Shown here: one piece after another, positions 34,381-43,244 of the stretch
How positions within the stretch are numbered: the first letter of the stretch is position 1
How the letters are laid out: the number at the start of each line of letters is the position of its first letter
Assembly (NCBI GenBank): GCA_902538705.1
Contig: CACBGD010000002.1
Location: 36,485-100,484 of the forward strand
Source of the DNA: an uncultured SAR86 cluster bacterium
Lineage (GTDB): Bacteria > Pseudomonadota > Gammaproteobacteria > Magnimaribacterales > D2472
DNA length: 64,000 bases
Direction of reading: 5' to 3'
The notes under the pieces: model-generated
Databases searched by the model: none
What the model was told of the DNA's origin: nothing
What the model saw: only the letters and a program-made list of their open reading frames with translations
Made by a program: the position numbers and the translations under genes

Positions 34381-35486
34381 TATGAATACCTGAATGTAAG
34401 TTTCCCTGAGACTTTATTACCATTCTCGTTAATTTCCTCATTAATAAGTACCACACCAAAGTTGGTAAATAAACTTTTCGCCAGATTAAACTGAGAAGCA
34501 GGCATATCATCAATTTCAATAACAAGTTGTTGGGTTTCAATTACAATCTGAGTAGATTTAACATAATCTAAATTGAATCTATCAATATACTTGAAGTATG
34601 AATTATCAAAATTATATCTTTCAATAGATTGCGTTTGTTGATTTGCAAGAAGTTGATCAATCTGTGCACGAGCGTTAATCACTCTATTAAAGCTTGGATT
34701 GAGCGTTTTAAAAATTATAAGAGTCTCCTTTTTATAATTATCTATTTGACTTTGAAGGATATTTTTTTGGATAAAAGGAAAACTAACCATCATTAAAAAT
34801 ATTGCAGACAGAGCTATAACATCTCTTTTAGTTATCATCAATTTGTTTAAAACATTTGCAATAGTCGGCCTAAATTTAAAGAAATTAATACTAGAGTCAT
34901 TTGATGCAAGAAATTGTTCTTGCAACTCCTCTAAATCTCCTGATTTTTCTTCAAGATCGTCCATAGCTATAGACTCTAAAAAGGAATCAGAGTGTTCTTT
35001 TGGTATGGAGAATCCTCTACCGTCTAAAAGCTTAATTAATGATTTATGTTTGGTATTTACGGAAACATTATTATCTGTTTCAACAATTAAGAAATATTCT
35101 GGAATTAAAAAGATTTTATTATTAAGTTTACTTAGCTCATTCTGAATATCTTCATAATATTCCTTATCAATGAGAAAAACTAAATCATTGTTATTTTCTG
35201 AGAAAGAGAAAAATTCCTGGTTAGAAATATCATTTACAAGAATATCTTCTTTATCTGCAAAGAACCTTGCTTCATATTTTTCTTTTGCTTCGCCTTCTTC
35301 TTTTTTAAAGTTGAACGTTGAAATCTTTGAGCTATCTAAAAGAAGATAAATTATTGAAGCAGGATCGATATTATTTTTTAAATCACTTAAAGATATTTCT
35401 TCTTCCTTAATCTTTTTATTACCTTCAAAGCAAACTGAATTAAACTTCTTTGAAGAAAAATTTGTTGAAATAATATATTGCTTCAT
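34380..35486 (-). CDS. gspL: Type II secretion protein GspL
   Basis: Inner-membrane platform protein that recruits the ATPase GspE. The cytoplasmic actin-like domain covers about 1-215, one membrane helix lies near 225-243 (VIALSAIFLMMVSFPFI), and a periplasmic domain of about 110 residues follows. Length is 368 residues. Sequence conservation is weak, as usual for GspL, so the call relies on topology and on its place between gspK and gspM. Confidence 0.8.
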   Translation of the reverse strand: MKQYIISTNFSSKKFNSVCFEGNKKIKEEEISLSDLKNNIDPASIIYLLLDSSKISTFNFKKEEGEAKEKYEARFFADKEDILVNDISNQEFFSFSENNNDLVFLIDKEYYEDIQNELSKLNNKIFLIPEYFLIVETDNNVSVNTKHKSLIKLLDGRGFSIPKEHSDSFLESIAMDDLEEKSGDLEELQEQFLASNDSSINFFKFRPTIANVLNKLMITKRDVIALSAIFLMMVSFPFIQKNILQSQIDNYKKETLIIFKTLNPSFNRVINARAQIDQLLANQQTQSIERYNFDNSYFKYIDRFNLDYVKSTQIVIETQQLVIEIDDMPASQFNLAKSLFTNFGVVLINEEINENGNKVSGKLTFRYS

Positions 35487-36449
35487 CTAGTTATTATATG
35501 TTCTTGTTGTAATAGTAGCTCTTCCCTTCTCTATTGTAATTAAAGATTTACTTTTGAAAGTATAATTTTCATAAATCGTATCAGACATTAAATAAAAACT
35601 TTCTGTATTAGTTGAAAAATTATTCATGCTTTTATCAGGCAAGTAGTTTGTAAATGCATCTTTAAATTCTTCAATGGTTTTGAATCCATCAATAGGGTTA
35701 TTCATGATCAAATATTCTGCATCATCTATTGATATACCCAAATAAGATGCAAGAACAAGAGCGTCTTCTAACTCAAGTGTATTTACATTTATATTTGTTT
35801 TTTCAGAATATGGAATAACGCATATGTATTTCTTCAGTTCATTTAAATCAAACTCTCTTGAAGCTGGTAAGTTATTTAATTCTGAGAAATCATAAAGAGT
35901 TCTTTTGGATGTATATTGTCTTGGTTCATTTATAGGGCCTGTATAAAAATAATCTTCATAACCGTTTGATCTTGGCTGATCATCATAATCAACCCAATCA
36001 ATTATTTGGTCAATTAATGAATCAATTTGTCTATCTTCATAATTAAGAAATATCAACATGTTACTCAAGACAGAGATAGATCTATTATTAGGAAGCTTGT
36101 TATTTTCAGCAGAAATTAATAACGAGTTTAAGTTAAAGCAATTTGATGTATCCACTAATCTGGAGCGAATGAGGAATCCATTACTTTCAAAAAATATTTC
36201 ATCCTTTAATAATTGATCATCTTTTGTAAGATATCCTTGGTTATATCTTAAATTTTGATCGATGAGATCTATGCCAAGACTTTCCATATTTCTTTGAAGC
36301 TGGATCGATGTTGATTGAAATTCAATATATGTTGACCTTTTAATAGATTTAAAAAATATTTCACCGAGAGATACACTTATTCCAGAAAGAATAAGTACAA
36401 TCAGTAGCACTGAGATTAACACTACTCCTCTTTTATTATCTGTATACAT
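35487..36449 (-). CDS. gspK: Type II secretion minor pseudopilin GspK
   Basis: Tip pseudopilin that starts pilus assembly with GspI and GspJ. The prepilin leader KRGVVLISVLLIVLI lacks Glu at +5, which is normal for GspK. The large insert domain (320 residues in total) includes WVDYDDQPRSNGYEDYFY, a calcium-site-like region, and the C-terminal helix-hairpin region DDAEYLIMNNPIDGF. The start overlaps gspJ by 14 bp. Confidence 0.88.
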   Translation of the reverse strand: MYTDNKRGVVLISVLLIVLILSGISVSLGEIFFKSIKRSTYIEFQSTSIQLQRNMESLGIDLIDQNLRYNQGYLTKDDQLLKDEIFFESNGFLIRSRLVDTSNCFNLNSLLISAENNKLPNNRSISVLSNMLIFLNYEDRQIDSLIDQIIDWVDYDDQPRSNGYEDYFYTGPINEPRQYTSKRTLYDFSELNNLPASREFDLNELKKYICVIPYSEKTNINVNTLELEDALVLASYLGISIDDAEYLIMNNPIDGFKTIEEFKDAFTNYLPDKSMNNFSTNTESFYLMSDTIYENYTFKSKSLITIEKGRATITTRTYNN

Positions 36450-37023
36450 AATCTATGTTTGGATTAATAATTATTTCAAAATCTCTGTCCTTATCGTTTA
36501 TCTTAATTTTCACAAGTTTTGGAATCTTGTATGCTGCAGTTTGCCCAGCGGGCCACTCCGTGAACCATCTATTGTCGGATAAAAAAGATATTTCGATATC
36601 TTCAATATTTTTGAAAATAACTGAATCTATATGATCATCGTAGTCATAAGGATCTGCTGTGAAGTAAACTCTTCTAATAAATTTTGTATCATCGAATAAA
36701 TATTCAATTCTTGAGATGGACGATCTTGAACTATCAATTCTATTAATAAAACCAAGGAAAGTAATTTTCTTGTCTGTATTGCTCCCTATAAAATTTGGTA
36801 GCTGATTCCCGAAGTTATCTCGCATGGGTAAATTCACTGCTGACATAAGATCTCTTCTTATCGTGCTCACTCCTAAGTTAAATACTTTTATATCATCTAC
36901 TTTTGATTTGCTTTGATTCCTTAAATCAATTGATGATTGAAGAAAGTTAGTAGAAACAATCGCAATTATTGAAAGAATAACTAAAGATATTAATACTTCT
37001 ATTAGTGTGAAACCTTTTTTCAT
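36436..37023 (-). CDS. gspJ: Type II secretion minor pseudopilin GspJ
   Basis: Minor pseudopilin of the tip complex. The leader MKKGFTLIEVLISLVIL has the expected G/F cleavage site and Glu+5. The globular part has GspJ-like features such as RRVYFTADPYDYDDH. Length is 195 residues. It directly follows gspI and overlaps gspK. Confidence 0.87.
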   Translation of the reverse strand: MKKGFTLIEVLISLVILSIIAIVSTNFLQSSIDLRNQSKSKVDDIKVFNLGVSTIRRDLMSAVNLPMRDNFGNQLPNFIGSNTDKKITFLGFINRIDSSRSSISRIEYLFDDTKFIRRVYFTADPYDYDDHIDSVIFKNIEDIEISFLSDNRWFTEWPAGQTAAYKIPKLVKIKINDKDRDFEIIINPNIDYVYR

Positions 37024-37386
37024 TTAATTCTTTTTTAAAAAACCCTTAGTTTCATATATAACTTGAGAGTTATCTTTTTTGGTTATTTCTATTTGATATT
37101 CAATATAAGATTTCATTGGGGCTTCATTAAATGTTTCTTTCCACTCCCACTCATCCCCGTAAAACACCAAGGAACCACTTCTATTTTTTTGATTAAATGG
37201 TTTTTCTAGCGTATTAATTAAAGAAATCCTATTATTAGCTATCTCTCTGGCAATTACTCTATTTTCTAAAGAGAAGATTGATAGGGTTGTTGAACTCAAT
37301 GTTTGATAAACCGACATTACAGCGACGCTTAGTATTAAAAGCGAAACGGAAACCTCTATTAAGCTAAAGCCTCTTTTAAAATTCAT
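37024..37386 (-). CDS. gspI: Type II secretion minor pseudopilin GspI
   Basis: Small minor pseudopilin (120 residues) with leader FKRGFSLIEVSVSLLIL and Glu+5. RVIAREIANNRISLIN near residue 40 matches the conserved GspI region (A-x-x-x-A-x-N). It overlaps gspH by 11 bp and is followed directly by gspJ. Confidence 0.87.
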   Translation of the reverse strand: MNFKRGFSLIEVSVSLLILSVAVMSVYQTLSSTTLSIFSLENRVIAREIANNRISLINTLEKPFNQKNRSGSLVFYGDEWEWKETFNEAPMKSYIEYQIEITKKDNSQVIYETKGFLKKN

Positions 37387-37876
37387 CGATTCTTAAGAAT
37401 TCTCCTCCATGAGTAAGAACAAAATTATATTTCTGATTATTGTTGTAAAAAGTGAATTTTGCTCCTGTTGTTTCGCCAGATGGATAGAATAGGATATAAG
37501 GTAAATCTAAATCATCATTAGATAACTTGAATTTAAGACCATCGCTTGTCTCTATTTCTTTTTCAAATTCAATAAATTCATTCCAGGTATAGCTATATAT
37601 AGGTTTCGAGATTATTTCAGTATCTTCATTAGCTATTTCATAAACAGCCTGTTCATTTGTATTTGCATACCATCCTAAAACTTTTCCGCGAATTATGCTT
37701 TCTTGGGAAATTTCAGAAAAACTTTCTTCTAAAGTCCTAGGCGAGTTACTAACATTAATAATATTGGTATTTAAAAGAAGTATTGATGACATTATGCCAA
37801 TAATGACAATTACAATAAGTAATTCTATTAATGTAAATCCTGGTTTTTTATTTAAGCCAATTACCGAGGTCTGCAT
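37376..37876 (-). CDS. gspH: Type II secretion minor pseudopilin GspH
   Basis: Minor pseudopilin with cleavage site in KKPGFTLIELLIVIVIIG. The ATG at 37876 is preferred because it puts a ten-residue basic leader before the cleavage site; an ATG eleven codons upstream would lengthen it. The globular domain has FYPSGETTGAKFTF, typical of GspH. It overlaps the gspG end by 29 bp. Confidence 0.84.
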   Translation of the reverse strand: MQTSVIGLNKKPGFTLIELLIVIVIIGIMSSILLLNTNIINVSNSPRTLEESFSEISQESIIRGKVLGWYANTNEQAVYEIANEDTEIISKPIYSYTWNEFIEFEKEIETSDGLKFKLSNDDLDLPYILFYPSGETTGAKFTFYNNNQKYNFVLTHGGEFLRIDEF

Positions 37877-38267
37877 TTTCACCTGTACCTCCCTCCACTC
37901 CATCAGCACCTAAAGTGTAGACATCATAGGATGAGTTTTTTAAGCCAGGATACAGATAAAGATATTCTCTGCCCCATGGATCTTGAGGAAAAGACTTAAT
38001 GTATCCTCCTTCAGGATAGAGTGATGGTCGTTTAAGGTCTGACGGAGGAGCAACTAATGACTGTATTCCTTGATCTGTAGTGGGATAAGTTAGCTCATTA
38101 AATTTATATAGTTCCAGCGCTTTCTCAATTTGTGAAATATCTGCCCTTACTTTTTCTAAGTTCGCTCTTTGAAGAAAAGGAGATACATTAACTGCAACAA
38201 CTGTTGCTAATATTCCAAGTATCACAATCACTGCCATGAGCTCAATTAGCGTAAATCCTTTTTTCAT
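37848..38267 (-). CDS. gspG: Type II secretion major pseudopilin GspG
   Basis: Main subunit of the pseudopilus that pushes substrates through the secretin. The leader MKKGFTLIELMAVIVILGIL has Glu+5. The body has LYKFNELTYPTTDQGIQSLV and DPWGREYLYLYPG, and the C-terminal calcium-binding loop contains TLGADGVEGGTGENADLGNW. Length is 139 residues. It lies two bases after gspF. Confidence 0.95.
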   Translation of the reverse strand: MKKGFTLIELMAVIVILGILATVVAVNVSPFLQRANLEKVRADISQIEKALELYKFNELTYPTTDQGIQSLVAPPSDLKRPSLYPEGGYIKSFPQDPWGREYLYLYPGLKNSSYDVYTLGADGVEGGTGENADLGNWLK

Positions 38268-38269
38268 AA

Positions 38270-39463
38270 TTAATTTAATATTAGTGTGTTCATTTGCATT
38301 ATAGGAATAAGTATAGCCATAACAATTAAAAGAATAAATCCGCCCATAATAATAATGATTAATGGCTCTATGAGAGATAAAACAGTTGATCGTGTTGTTT
38401 CAATCTCAGATTTCATAAAATTAGAAGCTTTTTTGAACATAGGTGCAAGATTACCAGACCTGTAACCACTCGAAATAAGTTGGTTAAAGATATCTGGGAA
38501 TATTTGTTCGCGCGTTAGAGCGCGTGAAAAATCAGACCCTTCTTTAACTGACTTTATTATTTTGTTCAGGCGATCTTTAAGATAAGCATTATTCAAAACT
38601 TGAGATGTTTCTTGAAGTGCATCATCTAGAACTATCCCTGATGACATCAACAAGTACATAGTACTACTGAATCTTTCAGTCTCAGATTTTAATAAGAATC
38701 CCCCAAAAATTGGAATTTTAAGAAACATTCTATGAATATTTATTGCCTTTTCAGTAGTTAGCAACTTCTTATAATAAAAAAAAGAAGCACCTAATATCAA
38801 TAAAATAGATGGGATTATATAAATCATATTAGAAGATAGATTCATTAATATTGATGTTAGCATGGGCAGATCAACGCCTGATTTAACGAATTGATTTACA
38901 ACCTGAGGCATAACAAAAGTTAGTAACGAAATTACTACTATTATTGAAAAAGAAAAAAGAATAAATGGATATGTTAAAGCAGTCCGAACCTTTTGATTAA
39001 TAGATAAACTTTCTTCAAGATAATCGGATAAAGATTTAAACATCTCAATAAGTCTTCCTGAAGTATCGCCAGCTTTAATTAATGATATATATGTATTATC
39101 AAAAACCTGAGGGTAAGCCTCCATTGCATCCCCTAGCCTTTTGCCCTGAATTATTTCATCTCTTAAATTAAATAATATATTCTTTAAATCTTTATTTTTA
39201 ACTTGTTCACCAGTCATCTTTAAAGCCTCATCAATTTGAGCAGCTGCCTCAAGGAGTGTGCCAATTTGTCTTGTAGCAAGAACCAAGTCTTTATTTTTGA
39301 TCTTATATCTTTTGGTAGTTTGAGATTTTATTTTTTTAAGTTTGTGGGGTATTAGATTAAGACTTTTTATTTCTTTTCTTGCCGATCTTTCACTATCGGC
39401 ATTTATAAATCCTGATTGAATTGAACCTTCAGAGTCAAAAGCCTTATAGCTATACGAAGGCAT
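38270..39463 (-). CDS. gspF: Type II secretion platform protein GspF
   Basis: Polytopic inner-membrane platform protein. Two T2SSF domains are present, with membrane helices near 165-195, 210-230 and 365-395. YSYKAFDSEGSIQSGFI at the start and IKAGDTSGRLIEMF and LISSGYRSGNLAPMF in the two repeats are typical. Length is 397 residues. The start overlaps gspE by 14 bp. Confidence 0.93.
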   Translation of the reverse strand: MPSYSYKAFDSEGSIQSGFINADSERSARKEIKSLNLIPHKLKKIKSQTTKRYKIKNKDLVLATRQIGTLLEAAAQIDEALKMTGEQVKNKDLKNILFNLRDEIIQGKRLGDAMEAYPQVFDNTYISLIKAGDTSGRLIEMFKSLSDYLEESLSINQKVRTALTYPFILFSFSIIVVISLLTFVMPQVVNQFVKSGVDLPMLTSILMNLSSNMIYIIPSILLILGASFFYYKKLLTTEKAINIHRMFLKIPIFGGFLLKSETERFSSTMYLLMSSGIVLDDALQETSQVLNNAYLKDRLNKIIKSVKEGSDFSRALTREQIFPDIFNQLISSGYRSGNLAPMFKKASNFMKSEIETTRSTVLSLIEPLIIIIMGGFILLIVMAILIPIMQMNTLILN

Positions 39464-40955
39464 CTTCTTTTATATTGTTAGATCTAATTAGTTCATCGCA
39501 AGATGTTATACCTTCAATAAGAAGATTCGAACACGAAGAATTTATTGAAGGAGTATTTTTAAACACATACTCATTAATCTCATTCTCTGACTTTTCATTA
39601 TGAATCATGTCTTTTATAGTTTTATCAACATTTACGCACTCTGCAACAGCAATCCTTCCTTTGTATCCTGTCCCATTACAATCATCGCATCCTACATGAT
39701 CATAAACTTCAAGATTGTGCTTTAGACCAAATAAATCAGCTATATCTTTGTTTATAGTGGTTTTAACTTTGCAACTATCACATAACCTTCTCACAAGTCT
39801 TTGAGAAATTACTGTTTTTAAACTAGAAGATATTAAAAATGATTCTATTCCCATATCTCTGAGTCTAGTAATAGCACCAACAGCACTATTTGTATGCACA
39901 GTTGATAGCACAAGGTGGCCTGTTAAACTGGCCTGTATAGCAATTTGCGCTGTTTCTGTGTCTCTTATTTCCCCTACCATCACAACATCAGGGTCTTGCC
40001 TAAGCATTGCACGTAATCCCGTAGCAAAAGAGTATCCAGTTTTTTGATTAACCTGCGTTTGGCCAATGCCTTTTAAGGTATATTCTATTGGATCCTCAAC
40101 AGTGAGAATATTTTGAGATGAATCACTTAGATCTCTAAGGCCTGCATAAAGAGTTGTAGTTTTTCCTGAGCCAGTTGGTCCGGTGACTAAGATAATACCT
40201 TCGGATTCACTTAAAGACTTTTTATAAGTTGAAAGTATTATTTGTGGCAAACCAAGATCATTAATATTAATTTGTGCAGATTGTTTATCTAAGAGTCTTA
40301 ACACAATTCTTTCTCCATATGTAGATGGTAAAGTTGAAACACGAACATCAACATTTTTGTCTCCAAGAGATAACGAAACTCTTCCATCCTGTGGCAATCT
40401 CCTTTCAGATATATCAAGTTTGGAAATTACTTTTAGTCTGGCAATTATTAATGGTGTGAGCCTAGGATCTTGAGATATAACTTCCTGGAGTATTCCATCT
40501 ATTCTGTATCTTACAGATAAAGAGTCCTCATAAGGCTCAAAGTGGATATCTGATGCTCTTAACTTTATTGCCTGGCTTAAAATACCATTTATAAGCTTAA
40601 TGATAGGTGCATCGTTGCTCCCACTTAACAGATCTTCTGTGGCTGTAATTGTTCCTGCAAAAGTTTTAAGATCAAAATTATCATTAAGTTCTTCTGAAAG
40701 TTCTGAGTTTTGAGAAATTACAGAAAAGTTTGATGTTATAAGGTTATTTAGTTCCTCGCCATTGCAAATCTCTACTTCAAATGATTTACCTATATACCTT
40801 AATAGCTCCTGGTGTATATCAAAACTTAGTTCTGAAGTTGAATAGATTTTAATTTCACCATTATTATCTATTCCAAAGATATTATTCTGTTTTACGAAGT
40901 CGTAAGGAAGAATGCTTAATCTTTCAGCCTTAGCATCATTTGGTATATCAGACAT
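39450..40955 (-). CDS. gspE: Type II secretion ATPase GspE
   Basis: Hexameric cytoplasmic ATPase that drives pseudopilus assembly. Walker A GPTGSGKTT is at 259-267, the Asp box is in EDPIEYTLKGIGQTQ, and Walker B is in DVVMVGEIRDTETA. The C-terminal zinc module has both CDSC and CDDC pairs. Length is 501 residues. It directly follows gspD. Confidence 0.95.
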   Translation of the reverse strand: MSDIPNDAKAERLSILPYDFVKQNNIFGIDNNGEIKIYSTSELSFDIHQELLRYIGKSFEVEICNGEELNNLITSNFSVISQNSELSEELNDNFDLKTFAGTITATEDLLSGSNDAPIIKLINGILSQAIKLRASDIHFEPYEDSLSVRYRIDGILQEVISQDPRLTPLIIARLKVISKLDISERRLPQDGRVSLSLGDKNVDVRVSTLPSTYGERIVLRLLDKQSAQININDLGLPQIILSTYKKSLSESEGIILVTGPTGSGKTTTLYAGLRDLSDSSQNILTVEDPIEYTLKGIGQTQVNQKTGYSFATGLRAMLRQDPDVVMVGEIRDTETAQIAIQASLTGHLVLSTVHTNSAVGAITRLRDMGIESFLISSSLKTVISQRLVRRLCDSCKVKTTINKDIADLFGLKHNLEVYDHVGCDDCNGTGYKGRIAVAECVNVDKTIKDMIHNEKSENEINEYVFKNTPSINSSCSNLLIEGITSCDELIRSNNIKEDAFV

Positions 40956-42803
40956 CTATTTATCTTTTGTGAGGTCGATTAATTTAGATTGTTGCTTGAG
41001 TAACTGTTCTGCTTTAATAAAATTATATTTTTCTGTCGAAATCTGAGAAACCGATTCCGAGTCAACTAAAATCTTAGGTCTTAAAAAGACCATTAAATTC
41101 TTTTTAACTTTTGACTCACTAGATGATTGAAATAATTTACCAAGAACTGGAATTGAGCCAAGGACAGGAACTCTCTGAATATCTTCCTGTATATCTTCAT
41201 CAACCAAACCACCCAAAACAATAATTTGATTGTTATCTACCAATACAGTCGTTTCTATTGTTCTTTTGTTTGTAATTAAATCAGTAGTCCCAGTCAAAGG
41301 GCCAGCAACTCCAGACACTTCCTGCTTTATCTCTAGGATGACTGAATTTCCCTCATTAATTTGAGGCTTTACTGAAAGCTTTATACCAACCTCTTCTCTA
41401 GAGGTTGTCCTGAAGGGATTTGTATTATTTGAACCTAAACTTTCACCTGTTGTAATAGGAATTTCCTGACCAATAACAGTAGAAGCTTCCTCATTATCCA
41501 TTGCCAATAATGATGTTGTAGTTAAGATATTAGAATTCTTATCTGCATCTATAGCATTAATGATCGCTATCATGCTGTCATCATCTTCTGATATTCTACC
41601 AATACCTGCAATTATGCCCTGAGAGTTTAAAAGCGAATTAGCTGCAATATTTGAAAAATTAGCATTATCACCAGACTCAATCGCAGATCCTGTTAAACCA
41701 AGTAGATCAGGTCCTGTTCCATTCTGAAATCTAGTAATCCCAATAGGTATTTCTCCATCCTCTGCACCAGCAAAAATGGTTTCTACACCTAAGCTTCTTG
41801 CAGCTGTTTCTGAAAGCTCAACTACTATAGCTTCAACTAATACTTGAGCTCTTCTAATATCAAGTTTAGATATAAGATTTTTTATAGTTGCTATATTTGA
41901 TTCATCGCTGGATACAACAACAGAATTTGTTGGAGCATGATAAGTAACTATTGGTTTTTCTGATTCTGAAGAAATAAATCTTGAAGCTATAGAACTAACT
42001 ATTCCAGCAACCTCTTCAGCATTAGCATATTTAAGATATATAACAGCAACTGAACCTTCACTAATTGCGTCAGCATCTAATTGCTGAAGTGTTTCTTTGA
42101 TTATGCTTGTCGTAATTGAGTTGGCAGATACTATTACAGAATTTGATGCACTAAAAGAAATTGCAACAAAATTATTGATTGTAGGGTTATTTTGGGATTT
42201 TAACTTTTCAAGAATCCTTACTGCTTCAACTGATGACAGATTCTTTAGGTCAACAATGGTAACACTTGCAGTATTATCTTCATCTAACGATTGAACTACT
42301 TCCGTTATTCTTTCAACATTGCTTTTTCTATCTACGATAAGCAAAGAGTTAATTGATGCAATGCTTGAAACATTGGCTTGTCTTCCAGCGATTGGCTTTA
42401 TAAGTGGTAAAAGCTCAACTGAAGATCTATTTTTAAGCTCAATAACTCTTGTAATAAATTCTCCACCAGACTCTCCAGAGTTTTGATCTCTAGTTGCTTC
42501 ATTTTCAGGGACAATCCTAACAAAATTTTCATCATTAAGGGCGCTAAAACCATTAACTTGTATCGTACGTAAATAAACATCCCAAACTTCATCAGAAGAT
42601 AGTGATGAATTAGAAAAGATTGTGACTTTCCCCTTTACTCTTGGATCGAGAATAATAGTTTTCTTTGAAAAATTAGCTATATCTTGAGTTACTTTTTTAA
42701 TATCGACATCTTCATAATTAAGAATAAAAGTTTCCTGCGCTTGCACAACAAAAAAAGCGCATAATGTTGTCATTAATAAAGATTTTTTAAAAAAGCTATT
42801 CAT
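40956..42803 (-). CDS. gspD: Type II secretion outer-membrane secretin GspD
   Basis: Multimeric outer-membrane channel. A signal peptide (about 1-22) is followed by the N0 domain (FILNYEDVDIKKVTQDIANF), N1-N3 repeats (for example VIELKNRSSVELLPLIKPI and VIYLKYANAEEVAGIVSSI), and the secretin domain with VLVEAIVVELSETAA, EVGIKLSVKPQIN and VLGGLVDEDIQEDIQRVPVLG. Length is 615 residues. No lipobox is present and no pilotin gene was recognised nearby. Confidence 0.95.
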   Translation of the reverse strand: MNSFFKKSLLMTTLCAFFVVQAQETFILNYEDVDIKKVTQDIANFSKKTIILDPRVKGKVTIFSNSSLSSDEVWDVYLRTIQVNGFSALNDENFVRIVPENEATRDQNSGESGGEFITRVIELKNRSSVELLPLIKPIAGRQANVSSIASINSLLIVDRKSNVERITEVVQSLDEDNTASVTIVDLKNLSSVEAVRILEKLKSQNNPTINNFVAISFSASNSVIVSANSITTSIIKETLQQLDADAISEGSVAVIYLKYANAEEVAGIVSSIASRFISSESEKPIVTYHAPTNSVVVSSDESNIATIKNLISKLDIRRAQVLVEAIVVELSETAARSLGVETIFAGAEDGEIPIGITRFQNGTGPDLLGLTGSAIESGDNANFSNIAANSLLNSQGIIAGIGRISEDDDSMIAIINAIDADKNSNILTTTSLLAMDNEEASTVIGQEIPITTGESLGSNNTNPFRTTSREEVGIKLSVKPQINEGNSVILEIKQEVSGVAGPLTGTTDLITNKRTIETTVLVDNNQIIVLGGLVDEDIQEDIQRVPVLGSIPVLGKLFQSSSESKVKKNLMVFLRPKILVDSESVSQISTEKYNFIKAEQLLKQQSKLIDLTKDK

Positions 42804-43179
42804 TACTAAACCTATTATTTATTGTAAATTTTTTACCTTGAAATTCAAAAATTATTACGCTTTTATCTACTTGTATTAATTTATATTTATTTTCTAATAA
42901 CTCATTAATCTGAACTACGTATTCTTTTCCTCCCTTTTTTACAATTACTGATGTATTCTCATCGCCTAGTCTTACAGCAGATAATTCATAGTTAAAGCTT
43001 GCTGGAGGTGTATTAGAGATATTACTTTGCATAGAAGTATTTTGAACATTTATAGGCCTAATTACAGAAAAATCCTCTATTTTATTAGAACTATTTAAAA
43101 TTAAAGTGTTTACAAGAAGATATGCTGATAGTGATATCACTAAGAAGTAGAAAACATATTTTAGATTTACTTTACTCAT
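42796..43179 (-). CDS. gspC: Short GspC-like type II secretion protein (HR domain only)
   Basis: Bitopic inner-membrane protein linking platform and secretin. One membrane helix (about 8-26) is followed by a linker and one homology-region domain (LSAVRLGDENTSVIVKKGGKE through IFEFQGKKFTINN). At 127 residues it has no C-terminal PDZ or coiled-coil domain, so it is less than half the usual GspC length. It overlaps gspD by eight bases and is first in the operon. Confidence 0.78.
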   Translation of the reverse strand: MSKVNLKYVFYFLVISLSAYLLVNTLILNSSNKIEDFSVIRPINVQNTSMQSNISNTPPASFNYELSAVRLGDENTSVIVKKGGKEYVVQINELLENKYKLIQVDKSVIIFEFQGKKFTINNRFSNE

Positions 43180-43209
43180 ATTAAAAAACGAACTGAGTAT
43201 TTTAGCTTA

Positions 43210-43231
43210 TTTAAAGTGAATATACTTTAAA
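43210..43231. promoter_or_regulatory. Inverted repeat in the phoR-gspC gap
   Basis: TTTAAAGT and ACTTTAAA form a perfect 8-bp inverted repeat with a six-base spacer, 31 bp before the gspC start. There is no T-tract, so it is more likely an operator or mRNA structure than a terminator. A TAAAAT further on could be the gspC -10. A Pho-box match here is weak. Confidence 0.4.
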
Positions 43232-43244
43232 CAGCTAGCTTAAG

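Noticed and set aside
42796..43179. Frameshifted or truncated gspC pseudogene
   Set aside because: The stop overlaps the gspD start in the usual coupled way and the HR domain is complete, so it looks like an intact short gene.
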